Positions 31,879 through 39,718 of a stretch of DNA of 39,718 nt are shown piece after piece (position 1 is the first letter of the stretch; each line of letters opens with the position of its first letter). This DNA comes from Thomasclavelia spiroformis (lineage in GTDB: Bacteria; Bacillota_I; Bacilli_A; Erysipelotrichales; Coprobacillaceae): contig JACJKV010000024.1 in assembly GCA_016901755.1 (NCBI GenBank), forward strand, positions 1 to 39,718. The letters are read 5' to 3'. A program made the translations under genes and the position numbers. Under the pieces are notes generated by a model. The model was not told the origin of the DNA. It did no database searches and saw only the letters and a list, made by a program, of their open reading frames with translations.

Positions 31879-34433
31879 AATATAAAATCATCCTGAAAAT
31901 CAACAATGACATGACTGCCTGAATGAATCGTTCCTTTGATCATTTCTTTTGCCAGTTTTGTTTCAATATGTGACTGAATGAATCGTTTTAGTGGTCTTGC
32001 TCCATAAATTGGATCAAAGCCTTCATTTTGAATAGTCTGATAAGCGTTTTCAGTTAATTCAATTGTAATTTTTTTATCAGCCAGACGATCAAGTAGCTGT
32101 TTGATAAATTTATCAATGATCTTTCTAACAACTGTCTGATCTAATGAATTGAACATAACTATTTCATCAATACGATTTAAAAATTCTGGTTTAAAATGAC
32201 CTTTTAACTGATTCATGACTAATTCCTGATTTTCTGGATTATTACCATTTAACAGATATTCTGAACCCATATTGCTAGTCATGATAATGATCGTATTTTT
32301 AAAGCTGACGGTATTGCCTTTACTGTCTGTAATACGGCCATCATCTAATACCTGTAATAAAATATTGAAAACGTCAGGATGAGCTTTTTCAATTTCATCC
32401 AACAAAACAATACTATATGGATGTCTACGAACTGCTTCTGATAACTGTCCGCCTTCTTCATAACCCACATAACCTGGAGGTGCTCCTACTAAACGAGACA
32501 CACTGAATTTTTCCATATATTCAGACATATCGATACGAACGATATTTCTTTCTGAATCAAATAACTGTTCCGCTAAAGCCTTAGCCACTTCTGTTTTACC
32601 AACACCAGTTGGACCTAAGAACAAGAATGATCCAATTGGTCGATCTTCATCATTAATACCAGCACGACTACGTAAGATTGCATCAGTTACTTTACTGATA
32701 GCATCATCTTGTCCAATAACACGCACTTTCAAAGTTTCATCTAATGAAAGCAGTTTTTCTCGTTCTGATTCCATCAGTTTATTCATTGGAATACCTGTCC
32801 ATCTGGCAATCACTTCAGAAACACTGTCAACTGTTACTTTTTCCTGCAGTAATGGACTTTCAGTTTCTTTAGTTTGCAGACTTTCAATTTCTTTGATCAC
32901 TTTTGGTAATGATTCATATTTAATACGGGAAGCCTTTTCCAGATCACCATCATTTTGATATTTTTCCTGTAATGCTTCCAAACGCATTCTTTCATTCTTT
33001 AATTCTTTGACATGATCTAATGATGTTTTTTCTTCTTTCCATTTAGCGCTCAAAGCAGTTTCTCTTTCGGTTAATGAAGCAATCTTTTCCTTGATTTCAT
33101 TTAAACGTTTTTCATTATCTTCATTACTGTCTTCTTTTTCAATAGAAATTCGTTCCATTTCCAGACGATTTTTTTCTCTGGTAATATCATCAAGTTCTTC
33201 TGGCAGGGAATCAATTTCCATACGAATCGAAGCACAGGCTTCATCAATCAGATCGATAGCCTTATCAGGCAGGAATCGATCAGTAATATAACGTTGAGAC
33301 AGATTAACCGCACTAATAATTGCACTATCAGTAATCTGTACACCATGATGTCTTTCAAAAGAATCTTTCAAACCACGTAAAATAGCGATACTGTCATCAA
33401 TATCAGGTTCATCTACCTGAACTTTCTGGAAACGTCTTTCTAAAGCAGCATCTTTTTCAACATACTGACGATATTCATCTAACGTTGTAGCTCCAATACA
33501 GTGCAGTTCACCACGAGCCAGCATTGGTTTTAACAAGTTAGCAGCATCCATGGCACCATCAGTTTTTCCAGCACCAACGAGCTGATGTATTTCATCAATA
33601 AACAAAATGATATTACCTTCTGCTTTTTTGATTTCTCCTAACACTGCTTTTAATCTTTCTTCGAATTCACCACGATATTTAGCTCCAGCAACCAATGCTC
33701 CTAAATCCAATTCATACAGGGTTTTATTCTGCAGGGAAATAGGAACATCGTTTTTAAAAATACGCCAAGCCAAACCTTCAACAATAGCGGTTTTTCCGAC
33801 ACCTGGTTCACCAATTAAAATAGGATTATTTTTTGTTTTTCTTGATAAGATCTGAATAACACGTCTGATTTCATCATCTCGACCAATAACTGGATCAAGC
33901 TTTCCATCTTTCACATCTTTTGTTAGATCTCTACCATATTTTTCTAAAACTTCATATGTGTTTTCTGGATTTGGATTATTAACCATATGATCACCTCGCA
34001 TTTCTAAAATAGCCTTCTTTGTGTCTTTTGGATTGATTTGCATCTGTGCAAATAAATCCTTGATCCATGTTTCATTTATTTCAAATAAAGCCATGATCAG
34101 ATGTTCAACTGATACATATTCATCTTTAAACTTTGTCATCTGCACATTGGCTTTCGCTAACAAATCATTTAAACCATAACTGATCCTCAAGCTATTGATA
34201 TCAATATTATCAAGGGTCGGTTTTTGTTGTAAACGTTTCTCCGTCACATTTTTCATCACATTGATATCTTTACCTAATTTAGCAATCACTCTAGGAAAAA
34301 TACCACTGCCATCATTTAATAAGACATACAATACATGTTCGATGTCAATGACTTGATGCTTATGACTTAACGCTAACTGACTAGCCCCAGATATAGCCTC
34401 TTGCATCTTCGCTGTAAATTTTTCAAAATCCAT
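31869..34433 (-). CDS. clpB: ATP-dependent disaggregase ClpB
   Basis: 854 residues from the ATG at 34433; a GTG nine bases upstream overlaps the GGGGTG ribosome site and is rejected. The N-domain is followed by AAA-1 with Walker [10 protein letters not shown] and Walker [13 protein letters not shown] long coiled-coil middle domain ([19 protein letters not shown] to about residue 540) separates it from AAA-2 with GPTGVGKTE and [13 protein letters not shown]. The pore loop is [10 protein letters not shown]-adjacent GAKYRGEF. It refolds aggregated proteins with DnaK in the cytoplasm. Two CIRCE operators flank its promoter, so HrcA repression is expected. The absence of a ClpP-binding IGF loop fits ClpB rather than ClpC. 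Confidence 0.97.
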   Translation of the reverse strand: MDFEKFTAKMQEAISGASQLALSHKHQVIDIEHVLYVLLNDGSGIFPRVIAKLGKDINVMKNVTEKRLQQKPTLDNIDINSLRISYGLNDLLAKANVQMTKFKDEYVSVEHLIMALFEINETWIKDLFAQMQINPKDTKKAILEMRGDHMVNNPNPENTYEVLEKYGRDLTKDVKDGKLDPVIGRDDEIRRVIQILSRKTKNNPILIGEPGVGKTAIVEGLAWRIFKNDVPISLQNKTLYELDLGALVAGAKYRGEFEERLKAVLGEIKKAEGNIILFIDEIHQLVGAGKTDGAMDAANLLKPMLARGELHCIGATTLDEYRQYVEKDAALERRFQKVQVDEPDIDDSIAILRGLKDSFERHHGVQITDSAIISAVNLSQRYITDRFLPDKAIDLIDEACASIRMEIDSLPEELDDITREKNRLEMERISIEKEDSNEDNEKRLNEIKEKIASLTERETALSAKWKEEKTSLDHVKELKNERMRLEALQEKYQNDGDLEKASRIKYESLPKVIKEIESLQTKETESPLLQEKVTVDSVSEVIARWTGIPMNKLMESEREKLLSLDETLKVRVIGQDDAISKVTDAILRSRAGINDEDRPIGSFLFLGPTGVGKTEVAKALAEQLFDSERNIVRIDMSEYMEKFSVSRLVGAPPGYVGYEEGGQLSEAVRRHPYSIVLLDEIEKAHPDVFNILLQVLDDGRITDSKGNTVSFKNTIIIMTSNMGSEYLLNGNNPENQELVMNQLKGHFKPEFLNRIDEIVMFNSLDQTVVRKIIDKFIKQLLDRLADKKITIELTENAYQTIQNEGFDPIYGARPLKRFIQSHIETKLAKEMIKGTIHSGSHVIVDFQDDFILRS

Positions 34434-34446
34434 AACGTTCACCCCT

Positions 34447-34473
34447 TTAGCACTCTTCTATCCTTAGTGCTAA
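34447..34473. promoter_or_regulatory. CIRCE operator, promoter-downstream copy
   Basis: TTAGCACTC (34447-34455), nine-base spacer, TAGTGCTAA (34465-34473), one mismatch from the TTAGCACTC-N9-GAGTGCTAA consensus of HrcA. It lies between the -10 box and the clpB start. Confidence 0.9.
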
Positions 34474-34477
34474 TTAT

Positions 34478-34505
34478 ATTATAACCATATTTTTAGCACT
34501 GTCAA
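34478..34505 (-). promoter_or_regulatory. clpB promoter
   Basis: Minus-strand TTGACA (34500-34505), a 16-base spacer and TATAAT (34478-34483), embedded between two CIRCE copies; the -35 overlaps the upstream CIRCE. Confidence 0.85.
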
Positions 34506-34519
34506 CACTTGAGTGCTAA
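34493..34519. promoter_or_regulatory. CIRCE operator, promoter-upstream copy
   Basis: TTAGCACTG (34493-34501), nine-base spacer TCAACACTT, GAGTGCTAA (34511-34519). One mismatch from consensus. It covers the clpB -35 hexamer. Confidence 0.9.
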
Positions 34520-34532
34520 TTTTTTCATAAAA

Positions 34533-34589
34533 TAAAAAAATCTTTCTAAAGTCAATAACTCTATAAGCTATGTCTTTAAAAAGATTTTT
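34533..34589 (-). terminator. Terminator of the GGDEF/HD-GYP gene
   Basis: Minus-strand AAAAATCTTT (34589-34580) pairs with AAAGATTTTT (34545-34536), extended by TAAAG/CTTTA, with a long loop and a T-run of seven. It overlaps the last bases of the upstream gene. Confidence 0.65.
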
Positions 34590-37104
34590 ATTTTTCTCTG
34601 ATTAATTGATCAGCCATTTGAATCTGACCCGTTTCAAATCCCTTAACAAATAACGAAACCAGTTTAGGATCAAATTGATGTCCAGCTTCAGATTTTAATA
34701 TACTTAATGACTTATCAACTGTCATTTTTTCTTTATAGCATCTTTTGCTGGTCATGGCATCAAATGAATCAGCAATGCATAAAATACGAGCAAATAATGG
34801 AATATCTTCTCCCTGAATACGACGCGGATAACCTTTTCCATCGTAGCGTTCATGGTGTCCCAAAACTGCAGGTATGACATAATCCAGTGAAGGTAAATGT
34901 CTGATAATTTCAATTGAAGCTTCTACATGATTTTTCATCTGTTCATATTCATCAGGTGTCAGTATACCATTTTTATTTAAGATGGATTCGGGAATACTGA
35001 TTTTACCAATATCATGCAACAAAGCCGCCTGACGTATAATTTCTATGACGTCTTTATCATATCCCATCATTTTTGCCAGGCTTGTTGCATAATAAGCGAC
35101 ATTATGAGAATGTGAAAAAGTATAATGATCTTTAGCATCGATAGCTGCCATCAACGCAAAAATCGTAGCTTCATATTCCTGATAAATATCTTTGGAATTT
35201 TTTTCTTCTTTTTCTTCAATTGTATGCTGTAAAACTGTATCAAATATCTGGATACCATTTTTACCTTTATGTTTGACATGATAAACAGCCATATCCGCAT
35301 GACTCACCAGTTCACTCACTGTAGTTGAACCAAAAGGGTAAGAACTGATTCCAGCACTGACAGTAATCGTTTTAACTTTATATTCACCTTTTTCTTTTTT
35401 ATTCATGGCTGCAATCTGATCACAAATGGACTGCACCAGATTTTTAGCTGTAAAGACATCATATTTAGGTAATACAATCGCGAATTCCTTACCGCTATAT
35501 CTGGCAACTACCCCCTGATCAGAAACTGTTGTTGAAATGATCTGAGCAATATTTTTTAAAGCAATATCACCCTGATTCATCCCATATAGCTGATTATATA
35601 ATTTAAAATCATCAATATTTAAAATTGCAAAAGTTAATGTTTCTTCTTTATTTTCATTGAAAATCTGTTCTAATACTTCAGCAAAATATTTTCTGTTTAA
35701 AAGTCCTGTTAGCTCGTCTGTTCTCGCTTCCGTATAGACTCTTTCATACAGCTGAGCATTTTGAATTGCCATAGAAACGATGCTGGCAACTGATGATATC
35801 ATCAGCAGATCTTTATATTGAATCTTATTTTTATTTTCTCCAGAAAGCAATACCATCCCAATAAGTTCCTGATCATTTTTCAAAGCAACAAAATGGGTAA
35901 TATTTAATCGCTTAAGCTGTTCTTTTTCACTTTCCCAAATAGAACGGTATTCCACCATCAAAGTCAGATCCTTCATCGAAATAAAGCTTTCCTGTAATAA
36001 AATAGAAACGATTGGATTATCTTTTTTGATAGTAAAAGAAAGATCAAATAAAGCCTGATTTGAAAAACAAGCTTCATAATCTTCATCATGTTTTAAACAG
36101 ATATATATATTGGTATGGGCATTAATCGTCTGTATCATTTCAACAAAATAATTAAGGATTTCATCAATCATTAATGTATTAGAAATACGATTACTGAACT
36201 CTTTAATTTTTTCTGCATAATCCGTTTCCTCTTTGATGAAAACATTATGGATAATGATGTTCCATACCTGACTGACAACAAAAAAGGCCAGGATAAAGAA
36301 AATACTAAACAGAATATAATAATAGATCGTATCACCGACAAAAAACAAATCACAGATCTGTAAAACAAATGGTGATAAATAATAAAACAGTAATGAAGTA
36401 ATGATCAGTCCCAAACCATAATAAACTGTACGGGAACCTAACAGTTTTAGTTCAAAAAGATGTTTCTTCACCACTGCTTTTAACATAAACGCTGCATTAA
36501 CTACCCCACTTAAAATATCAATAGGAAATGTTTTAAATATTGGCAGCATAACCAAGATATGCCCTAACACCAACGCAAATACACCTTGCAATATTGGATT
36601 AATATTATGTCTGGCACTAGGATTGATTTTATAATAATCTTTCAAAATCTTAAAACAATGAATCAAAATCACACATACTGCAATAAACATGATACTGACA
36701 GTATATGTCATATTATATTCAAATAAAATCTTGCTTCCTATTTCTACAATTTGCGGATAATGAATAAACGCACCAGTTTGAACATTGATGATAAAAATGA
36801 TGGCCAGTATCAGGAAATAAACAATATTTCCTGATTTATCTTCATGATTTGTAAAGGCTTTAATAAACATAAAAAATGTATAAGGCATCATCAATAAACC
36901 GCCAATAGATAAATGAAACCAGAAAACATAAGATGGTGCGGCCTGAGCTCTCATCAAAACTGAGCCTAAGGTCCATATCATCATTGAAAACAAAACTGCA
37001 AGGAAACCTCTAATAATTCTGTTTTTCTTACTTGCCAAAAAGACAAGAATCAAAAACATATAACAAAAAACAGCAATCATCGATACATATTCATAACTAT
37101 TCAT
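34588..37104 (-). CDS. 7TM-GAF-GGDEF-HD-GYP signalling protein, GGDEF motif degenerate
   Basis: 838 residues. Residues 1-270 hold about eight hydrophobic helices resembling the histidine-kinase N-terminal 7TM sensor. A GAF-like domain spans about 300-450 (VVSIVSMAIQNAQLYERV at its end). GGDEF (about 460-620) begins ARTDELTGLLNRKYF but its signature is YSGKEF instead of GG(D/E)EF, so cyclase activity is doubtful. HD-GYP (about 650-838) is intact: LLHDIGKISIP, MKNHVEASIEII, LGHHERYDGKGYPRRIQGED and IADSFDAMTS. It probably degrades cyclic di-GMP or a related dinucleotide, with the GGDEF part as a nucleotide sensor. Strong AAGGAGG site. Confidence 0.88.
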   Translation of the reverse strand: MNSYEYVSMIAVFCYMFLILVFLASKKNRIIRGFLAVLFSMMIWTLGSVLMRAQAAPSYVFWFHLSIGGLLMMPYTFFMFIKAFTNHEDKSGNIVYFLILAIIFIINVQTGAFIHYPQIVEIGSKILFEYNMTYTVSIMFIAVCVILIHCFKILKDYYKINPSARHNINPILQGVFALVLGHILVMLPIFKTFPIDILSGVVNAAFMLKAVVKKHLFELKLLGSRTVYYGLGLIITSLLFYYLSPFVLQICDLFFVGDTIYYYILFSIFFILAFFVVSQVWNIIIHNVFIKEETDYAEKIKEFSNRISNTLMIDEILNYFVEMIQTINAHTNIYICLKHDEDYEACFSNQALFDLSFTIKKDNPIVSILLQESFISMKDLTLMVEYRSIWESEKEQLKRLNITHFVALKNDQELIGMVLLSGENKNKIQYKDLLMISSVASIVSMAIQNAQLYERVYTEARTDELTGLLNRKYFAEVLEQIFNENKEETLTFAILNIDDFKLYNQLYGMNQGDIALKNIAQIISTTVSDQGVVARYSGKEFAIVLPKYDVFTAKNLVQSICDQIAAMNKKEKGEYKVKTITVSAGISSYPFGSTTVSELVSHADMAVYHVKHKGKNGIQIFDTVLQHTIEEKEEKNSKDIYQEYEATIFALMAAIDAKDHYTFSHSHNVAYYATSLAKMMGYDKDVIEIIRQAALLHDIGKISIPESILNKNGILTPDEYEQMKNHVEASIEIIRHLPSLDYVIPAVLGHHERYDGKGYPRRIQGEDIPLFARILCIADSFDAMTSKRCYKEKMTVDKSLSILKSEAGHQFDPKLVSLFVKGFETGQIQMADQLIREK

Positions 37105-37137
37105 TTTGTTATCCTCCTTTTGATTTCTCTTGTCTTT

Positions 37138-38757
37138 TTATTTCTGATAATTAAAATCCAAAACATGTAATAATTTCTCGACTTCATACTGACTTGGATT
37201 CATATGACGAATGGTCTGATGATAATTTTGTTCATAAGCTGCAAAACTGCCGCATCTTAAAATACTGACATGTAATGGATCCATTCCCAAAATTTTTTTA
37301 AGATCTCGATAATCCTGATCGATATATTTAAAATATGCCGTTAACAGATCTCTTAATACTTCCGTATTAACTGCCGAATGAATCATTTCATTCCTTTCAA
37401 TTTCAATATAAAGATGTAAAAATGGACGATTGCTTTCATTATATTCCTTTAAAGCAATCCAATTAACTACTGGTGTTTTCGCTAACTGTATGACATTTTT
37501 AATACCATTTTCCGAAATTCTGGTAAAACCAGCGATATCAATGATCGTTGGTACACGATCAATATATTTAAATCGCGGAATAACAGTTCCATCTTCTTTA
37601 TTTTTAAGTCCTACACAGCGATACATATCACCGACACGATATCTGGCAAAAGCACCGCCTTTAAGTAATGTTAAAACAATCTCATAATTATGATTTGGTA
37701 ACACTTCATCCATCAGATAAGTCTGTGGAATGTAAGATGGATCATCCATATTTTTATACATTTCTGCTTCAGGAATAAATTCATAAAAACATGAATCTGG
37801 GAAGAAATACATTCCATCTCTTGTCCAGGTTTCACAGCCAATGAGGCTTGGTTCTGTTCCCGCAAATATTTCCATCGGTCTAATGCCCCATAATTCTTCC
37901 AAATCATCTTTATAGCATTCATTATCAGTTCCCGCAACCATAAATCCTTTTAAGTGAAAAAGATCTTTAGGTTTTAAAGGACGGTTTTCTTTTTTACACT
38001 GTTTTTTTGCACGCATGATTCTTAACAGCATCTTAGGTTTATATTGAAACAACTCTTTTAAGCCAATACCGCCACTTCCTTGCGAAAGTGCAGCTAAACT
38101 TTGACTTACAGCATAAGTGACACTACCTAAACCAAAGAAATATTCGACATCCTTTTTAAGAGCTAATTTAAAACCTAATTTGTTTCTTTGACTAAAAGAC
38201 ATGTTAACCGCTTCTTTGACTTCAGGCAAAAACTGAATATCAATTTCTTCTTTTAGAAGCAGTGGTAAAATTCCTGTTGCATAAGGTAATGGCGCTAATC
38301 CATATAAAATCTTATCAGTATTTTCAACATTAAATTTTCCTAAAGCATCACTGGTCGCTAAAAGCAAACAGGCAATGACATTATTACGATATACATCCAG
38401 CATACTTCTGGTATATGGTGCCAGCTTTAAAGGATGTTTACCACCTTCCCAGGTTGTTTGAATCCAGATGACGGGATTGCCTGGCAACTGTTTTGTCTGT
38501 TTTCTAAGCAAAATATCAGCATAATCATCATATGTTGTCAGTGGCATCATTTTTCTGAATTCATCGATGGTTTGGGGATGTTTTCCTTTTAACAGACTCT
38601 GTCCCAGTTCACAGTTAGAAAAAAGTCTGATCTGTTCTTCCATCAAACGTTTTTGAATCACCATATATTCATCCATCGTTAAATGCAAAAAACCACAATA
38701 CTTTTTCCAGATCTGTTCATATTCTCCTTTTTTCAGCATTTCTTTAAGAATCATCAT
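37138..38757 (-). CDS. GH3 auxin-responsive promoter family protein
   Basis: 539 residues. The family pattern is recognisable: MKKGEYEQIWKKYCGFL-like start, QTIDEFRKMMPLTTYDDYAD, WIQTTWEGGKHPLKLAPYT where the ATP-binding GTTSG-like loop should be, and a C-terminal GGAFARYRVGDMYRCVGL with the Y-x-x-GD acyl-adenylate motif. Plant relatives adenylate and conjugate acids to amino acids; bacterial roles are mostly unknown. The first ATP motif is clearly degenerate (TTWEGGKHP), so activity must be considered uncertain. Its first ATG overlaps the stop of the ICMT-like gene (TAATG). Substrate not known. Confidence 0.78.
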   Translation of the reverse strand: MMILKEMLKKGEYEQIWKKYCGFLHLTMDEYMVIQKRLMEEQIRLFSNCELGQSLLKGKHPQTIDEFRKMMPLTTYDDYADILLRKQTKQLPGNPVIWIQTTWEGGKHPLKLAPYTRSMLDVYRNNVIACLLLATSDALGKFNVENTDKILYGLAPLPYATGILPLLLKEEIDIQFLPEVKEAVNMSFSQRNKLGFKLALKKDVEYFFGLGSVTYAVSQSLAALSQGSGGIGLKELFQYKPKMLLRIMRAKKQCKKENRPLKPKDLFHLKGFMVAGTDNECYKDDLEELWGIRPMEIFAGTEPSLIGCETWTRDGMYFFPDSCFYEFIPEAEMYKNMDDPSYIPQTYLMDEVLPNHNYEIVLTLLKGGAFARYRVGDMYRCVGLKNKEDGTVIPRFKYIDRVPTIIDIAGFTRISENGIKNVIQLAKTPVVNWIALKEYNESNRPFLHLYIEIERNEMIHSAVNTEVLRDLLTAYFKYIDQDYRDLKKILGMDPLHVSILRCGSFAAYEQNYHQTIRHMNPSQYEVEKLLHVLDFNYQK

Positions 38758-39323
38758 TATTCTCCTTTATGAAAGGTCTTTAAACATTCTCTTATACTTT
38801 TCTTATTGGGAAACAAAAAAGGAGCTTGCTTTTTATATTCACCATAATTAATAAAAGTACGAGGAAAAATAAAAAGATCCTGCAAAATAACATATAAAAT
38901 ATTATAACTACTCATCAGCAAAACATAAATCAATGTCTGCTTTGTAGGAAACATACCATAAAGACAAAAAAAACCCAAAATAAACCATATAACTCCAGGA
39001 TGACGACACAAAGCATACATTCCTTTTGTATAAGCCTGTCGTAAATGATTAACCTGTAAATAAGCTTCATCTGCGTCAAAACAAAAAAACAATGTATAAA
39101 TTAATAATCCACAAAAAAGTAGCCCTAAAAAAACGAAAAGAAAAAACCACCCCTTTATGATTGCATCATTGATTTGATTGCTGATCTCTAAAACCAATGA
39201 CAATACCACCAGAATACTGCCTAATGCAAAAAGATATCTGGCTAAACTTTGTGGTTTCCATATCGTATTGAAATCATAAATGTAATAACATATAAATCCT
39301 AATGTACCAACAAACAAAGACAT
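38757..39323 (-). CDS. Isoprenylcysteine carboxyl methyltransferase (ICMT)-like membrane protein
   Basis: About 188 residues from the ATG at 39323, preceded by an AGGA-containing stretch. The longer form would begin upstream of a TATAAT box and is doubtful. Five to six membrane helices. The C-terminal part has GMYALCRHPGVIWFILGFFCLYG, the R-H-P motif of the ICMT/phospholipid methyltransferase fold, followed by EDLFIFPRTFINYG-like sequence (QDLFIFPRTFINYGEYKKQAPFLFP), where E/Y-x-x-Y pairs bind SAM. It probably methylates a lipid or thiol. It overlaps the GH3 gene by one base, so the two products may act on the same small molecule. Confidence 0.7.
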   Translation of the reverse strand: MSLFVGTLGFICYYIYDFNTIWKPQSLARYLFALGSILVVLSLVLEISNQINDAIIKGWFFLFVFLGLLFCGLLIYTLFFCFDADEAYLQVNHLRQAYTKGMYALCRHPGVIWFILGFFCLYGMFPTKQTLIYVLLMSSYNILYVILQDLFIFPRTFINYGEYKKQAPFLFPNKKSIRECLKTFHKGE

Positions 39324-39442
39324 TATGTTCCTATTATCTCCTTTTACTGATGTTATTATATCACGCTCAATTGAAAAAGAAACCATATTTTCCGTTATTT
39401 ACTTAAAATAATTTGGCTTTTTTACAAGATTTTACATACATT

Positions 39443-39479
39443 TTATGATGATTTTCATCATAAATAATGATAATTATTT
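39443..39479. promoter_or_regulatory. Two adjacent AT-rich palindromes, possible Fur/DtxR-type operator
   Basis: TTATGATGA-TTT-TCATCATAA (39443-39463) is a perfect nine-base inverted repeat, directly overlapping AAATAAT-GATA-ATTATTT (39462-39479). The layout and A/T composition resemble metal-regulator boxes, but consensus agreement is loose. They lie about 80 bases before the ICMT-like promoter region (TATAAT near 39355-39360). Confidence 0.35.
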
Positions 39480-39537
39480 TGTTCCCGTCTTTCGAAGCTA
39501 TCACTACATTTCTTTAGAAGTCATACCAATATTCTTA

Positions 39538-39578
39538 ATCAAAAATACTGATTTTTTCAGCGTTTTTGATTTTTTTTA
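39538..39578 (+). terminator. Terminator upstream of the IS1634-like gene
   Basis: ATCAAAAA (39538-39545) pairs with TTTTTGAT (39563-39570), with an inner CTGA/TCAG pairing, then seven T. It sits about 60 bases before the transposase start and may shield the IS from outside transcription. Confidence 0.7.
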
Positions 39579-39640
39579 TTTATTTTTCATGTTATATTAT
39601 ACATAGTGATAGTGGTGATATGATATTTGGAGGTGTTGGC

Positions 39641-39718
39641 ATGGCTTATTTCCTTAAAAAATCGACCCTTAAAGGTCGTACTTATTTATCTATTGTTGAA
39701 AGCTTCTATTCTCACGAT
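39641..39718 (+). CDS. IS1634-family transposase, 5' part only
   Basis: The first 26 residues (MAYFLKKSTLKGRTYLSIVE followed by SFYSHD) match the N-terminus of IS1634-type transposases, which begin MAYFLKK and continue with a conserved YLxIxESFY segment. A strong TTGGAGG site lies eight bases before the ATG. The gene runs off the window edge, so catalytic residues cannot be inspected. The left inverted repeat of the element must lie in 39480-39640 but was not located with confidence. Confidence 0.75.
   Translation, partial: MAYFLKKSTLKGRTYLSIVESFYSHD

Overview
The window looks like the chromosome of a low-GC, fermentative, probably anaerobic Firmicute. Pyruvate formate-lyase, an Opp peptide transporter, CIRCE/HrcA-type heat-shock control, AT-rich intergenic DNA and strong AGGAGG ribosome binding sites all fit. 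The protein style resembles gut Erysipelotrichales/Coprobacillaceae. That placement is an impression from gene content, not a computed assignment.

Layout. Bases 1-2925 are a mobile-DNA graveyard. It holds two opposed remnants of a two-gene DDE transposon (a DUF6431-like helper and a frameshifted, truncated transposase), a truncated NTF2-like gene, a 57-residue ORF, a cluster of ATTAGCA repeats, one intact tRNA-Arg(CCT) and two orphan tRNA 5' halves. Bases 2976-9535 carry envelope and housekeeping genes: an AI-2E-type exporter, PAP2 phosphatase, family-2 glycosyltransferase, small membrane proteins, a membrane-anchored SNase-like nuclease overlapping RNase HI, a lipid kinase and a nitrilase-family amidase. 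Bases 9580-16829 carry MetY, a ROK fructokinase, an orphan PTS IIB, a DUF4125/DUF4037 pair, the PFL-activating enzyme and tripeptidase PepT. Bases 16825-22514 are a complete oppABCDF operon with its promoter and a hairpin behind oppA.

The most unusual locus is 22603-26110. Pyruvate formate-lyase is not a single chain. A 687-residue core with the catalytic Cys-Cys pair ends exactly where the glycyl-radical domain should start. The radical domain is a separate 80-residue protein two genes downstream. Between them is a 68-residue protein that starts like the radical domain but lacks the radical glycine and ends in a cysteine-containing acidic tail. A stand-alone two-PRD regulator with no visible nucleic-acid-binding domain is transcribed divergently. 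The activase gene pflA lies about 8 kb away.

Bases 26123-34519 hold DeoC, a divergent MurE-like ligase, MtaB, an unknown protein, RsmE, a YihY-like membrane protein and ClpB; the ClpB promoter sits between two CIRCE operators. Bases 34533-39386 hold a 7TM-GAF-GGDEF-HD-GYP signalling protein, a GH3-family protein and an ICMT-like membrane methyltransferase. The right edge enters an IS1634-like transposase gene.

Functionally, peptide uptake (Opp), peptide hydrolysis (PepT) and mixed-acid fermentation (PFL with PflA) sit close together, which suits an amino-acid- and sugar-fermenting gut anaerobe. Most genes are on the minus strand, in short operons ended by hairpins, several of which overlap stop codons.
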